From Streptomyces sp. V3I8 (GTDB lineage: Bacteria > Actinomycetota > Actinomycetes > Streptomycetales > Streptomycetaceae): DNA of 64,000 bases. The stretch lies in contig NZ_JAUSZL010000002.1 in the NCBI RefSeq assembly GCF_030817535.1, forward strand, positions 2,232,001 through 2,296,000, written 5' to 3'. Below the pieces are notes generated by a model that was given only the letters and a program-made list of their open reading frames with translations, was not told where the DNA came from and ran no database searches. Position 1 is the stretch's first letter; the number at the start of each line of letters is the position of its first letter. Position numbers and translations under genes: made by a program. This document shows, in pieces, positions 63,489 through 64,000 of the stretch.

Positions 63489-64000
63489 ATGGCAGACGAC
63501 TACCTCGTACGCATCGGCAAGCTCATCCGTGACGCCCGTCAGCATCGGGGCTGGACACAGGCGCAGCTGGCCGAGGCACTCGGCACCAGCCAGAGTGCGG
63601 TGAACCGTATCGAGCGCGGCAACCAAAACATCAGCCTTGAGATGATCGCTCGAATCGGTGAAGCACTGGACAGTGAGATCGTCTCGCTCGGCTACGCGGG
63701 CCCGATGCACCTGCGTGTGGTCGGCGGACGCCGTCTGTCCGGCTCGATCGACGTGAAGACCAGCAAGAACGCGTGCGTGGCGCTGCTCTGCGCGACCCTC
63801 CTGAACCGGGGCCGCACGGTGCTGCGCCGCGTCGCGCGCATCGAGGAGGTGTACCGCCTTCTGGAGGTGCTGGGCTCCATCGGCGTACGCACCCGGTGGA
63901 TCAACGGTGGCGTGGACCTGGAGATCGTGCCGCCGGCCGAGCTGGACATGGCGTCCATCGACGAGACGGCGGCCCGCCGCACCCGCTCGATCATCATGTT
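63489..64000 (+). CDS. XRE helix-turn-helix fused to a MurA-like UDP-GlcNAc carboxyvinyltransferase (partial)
   Basis: The first 170 residues are seen; the gene runs off the window. Residues 6-65 form an XRE/Cro helix-turn-helix (IGKLIRDARQHRGWTQAQLA, GTSQSAVNRIERGNQNISLE). From residue 73 an EPT/MurA fold begins, MHLRVVGGRRLSGSIDVKTS, with Lys93-Asn94 matching the conserved KN pair of MurA. The catalytic Cys lies beyond the window. MurA adds enolpyruvate to UDP-GlcNAc in peptidoglycan synthesis. It matches the second MurA of S. coelicolor (SCO5998) by synteny. TAGCCT six bases before the ATG suggests a leaderless mRNA. A DNA-binding MurA is unusual. Confidence 0.85.
   Translation, partial: MADDYLVRIGKLIRDARQHRGWTQAQLAEALGTSQSAVNRIERGNQNISLEMIARIGEALDSEIVSLGYAGPMHLRVVGGRRLSGSIDVKTSKNACVALLCATLLNRGRTVLRRVARIEEVYRLLEVLGSIGVRTRWINGGVDLEIVPPAELDMASIDETAARRTRSIIM

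Overview
The window is high-GC actinobacterial DNA and almost certainly a Streptomyces chromosome. Third codon positions are nearly all G/C, GTG starts and GTGA/ATGA overlaps are common, several genes look leaderless with a TANNNT box six or seven bases before the start codon, and Tat and lipoprotein signals are frequent. Gene order matches, in inverted orientation and from memory, the Streptomyces coelicolor stretch around SCO6045 to SCO5998. That stretch includes hemQ/hemY, hemE, fadAB, dxs, xylFGH, rok7B7, ngcEFG and aconitase. No rRNA, tRNA, CRISPR array, prophage or insertion sequence was seen.

Layout. (1) 0-7.8 kb: a beta-carbonic anhydrase/SulP transporter operon, a Tat-exported PhoX-type phosphatase, a polyphosphate kinase 2, a lipoprotein polysaccharide deacetylase, an aldo/keto reductase and a Pth2-like peptidyl-tRNA hydrolase. 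(2) 7.9-12 kb: a co-oriented cassette of two paralogous DUF4142 proteins flanking a DUF692 (multinuclear iron oxidase, MNIO) enzyme, followed by a TIGR04222-type membrane protein. This is the best candidate for an undescribed system. (3) 12-24.5 kb: a secreted peptidase, late heme genes (hemQ, hemY, hemE), a CoA-disulfide-reductase-like flavoprotein, a DUF4349 lipoprotein, a rhomboid protease, DUF3000, a LuxR-type response regulator and RNase D. (4) 24.6-31.3 kb: a sugar ABC importer divergent from a GH2 beta-mannosidase and a LacI regulator. (5) 31.7-40.3 kb: fadA-fadB, a propeller-like protein, an NYN protein, an APC permease and dxs. (6) 40.5-49 kb: xylFGH, the ROK regulator (Rok7B7 type) and ngcEFG, all on the minus strand. 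(7) 49.5-56.7 kb: a very large secreted GH92 mannosidase, an AA10 lytic polysaccharide monooxygenase with CBM2, and a DUF3500 protein. (8) 57-64 kb: a two-component system, aconitase, a DUF4236 protein and, cut by the window end, a MurA-like transferase carrying an N-terminal XRE helix-turn-helix.

How it works together. The right half is a carbohydrate-scavenging region. Secreted GH92, LPMO and GH2 enzymes would break down mannan, N-glycan and cellulose-type polymers, three binding-protein-dependent importers would take up the products, and LacI and ROK repressors would control them. Operator-like palindromes support this: a perfect CebR box upstream of the LPMO, a LacI-type box between the mannosidase and its importer, a paired GACAACGTTGTC box around GH92, and a DasR dre-like box upstream of ngcE. 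fadAB, dxs, the heme genes and aconitase are the conserved housekeeping backbone between these accessory blocks.

Non-coding structure is rich. There are at least eight copies of a dispersed GC-rich intergenic element, a seven-copy 34-bp tandem repeat, a four-copy 22-bp tandem repeat touching the LPMO stop codon, a 36-bp perfect palindrome, a three-copy operator-like array phased at exactly 21 bp, and a 16-bp palindrome class shared by the aconitase upstream region and the XRE-MurA promoter. All names rest on reading the translated sequences by eye; no database search was possible.
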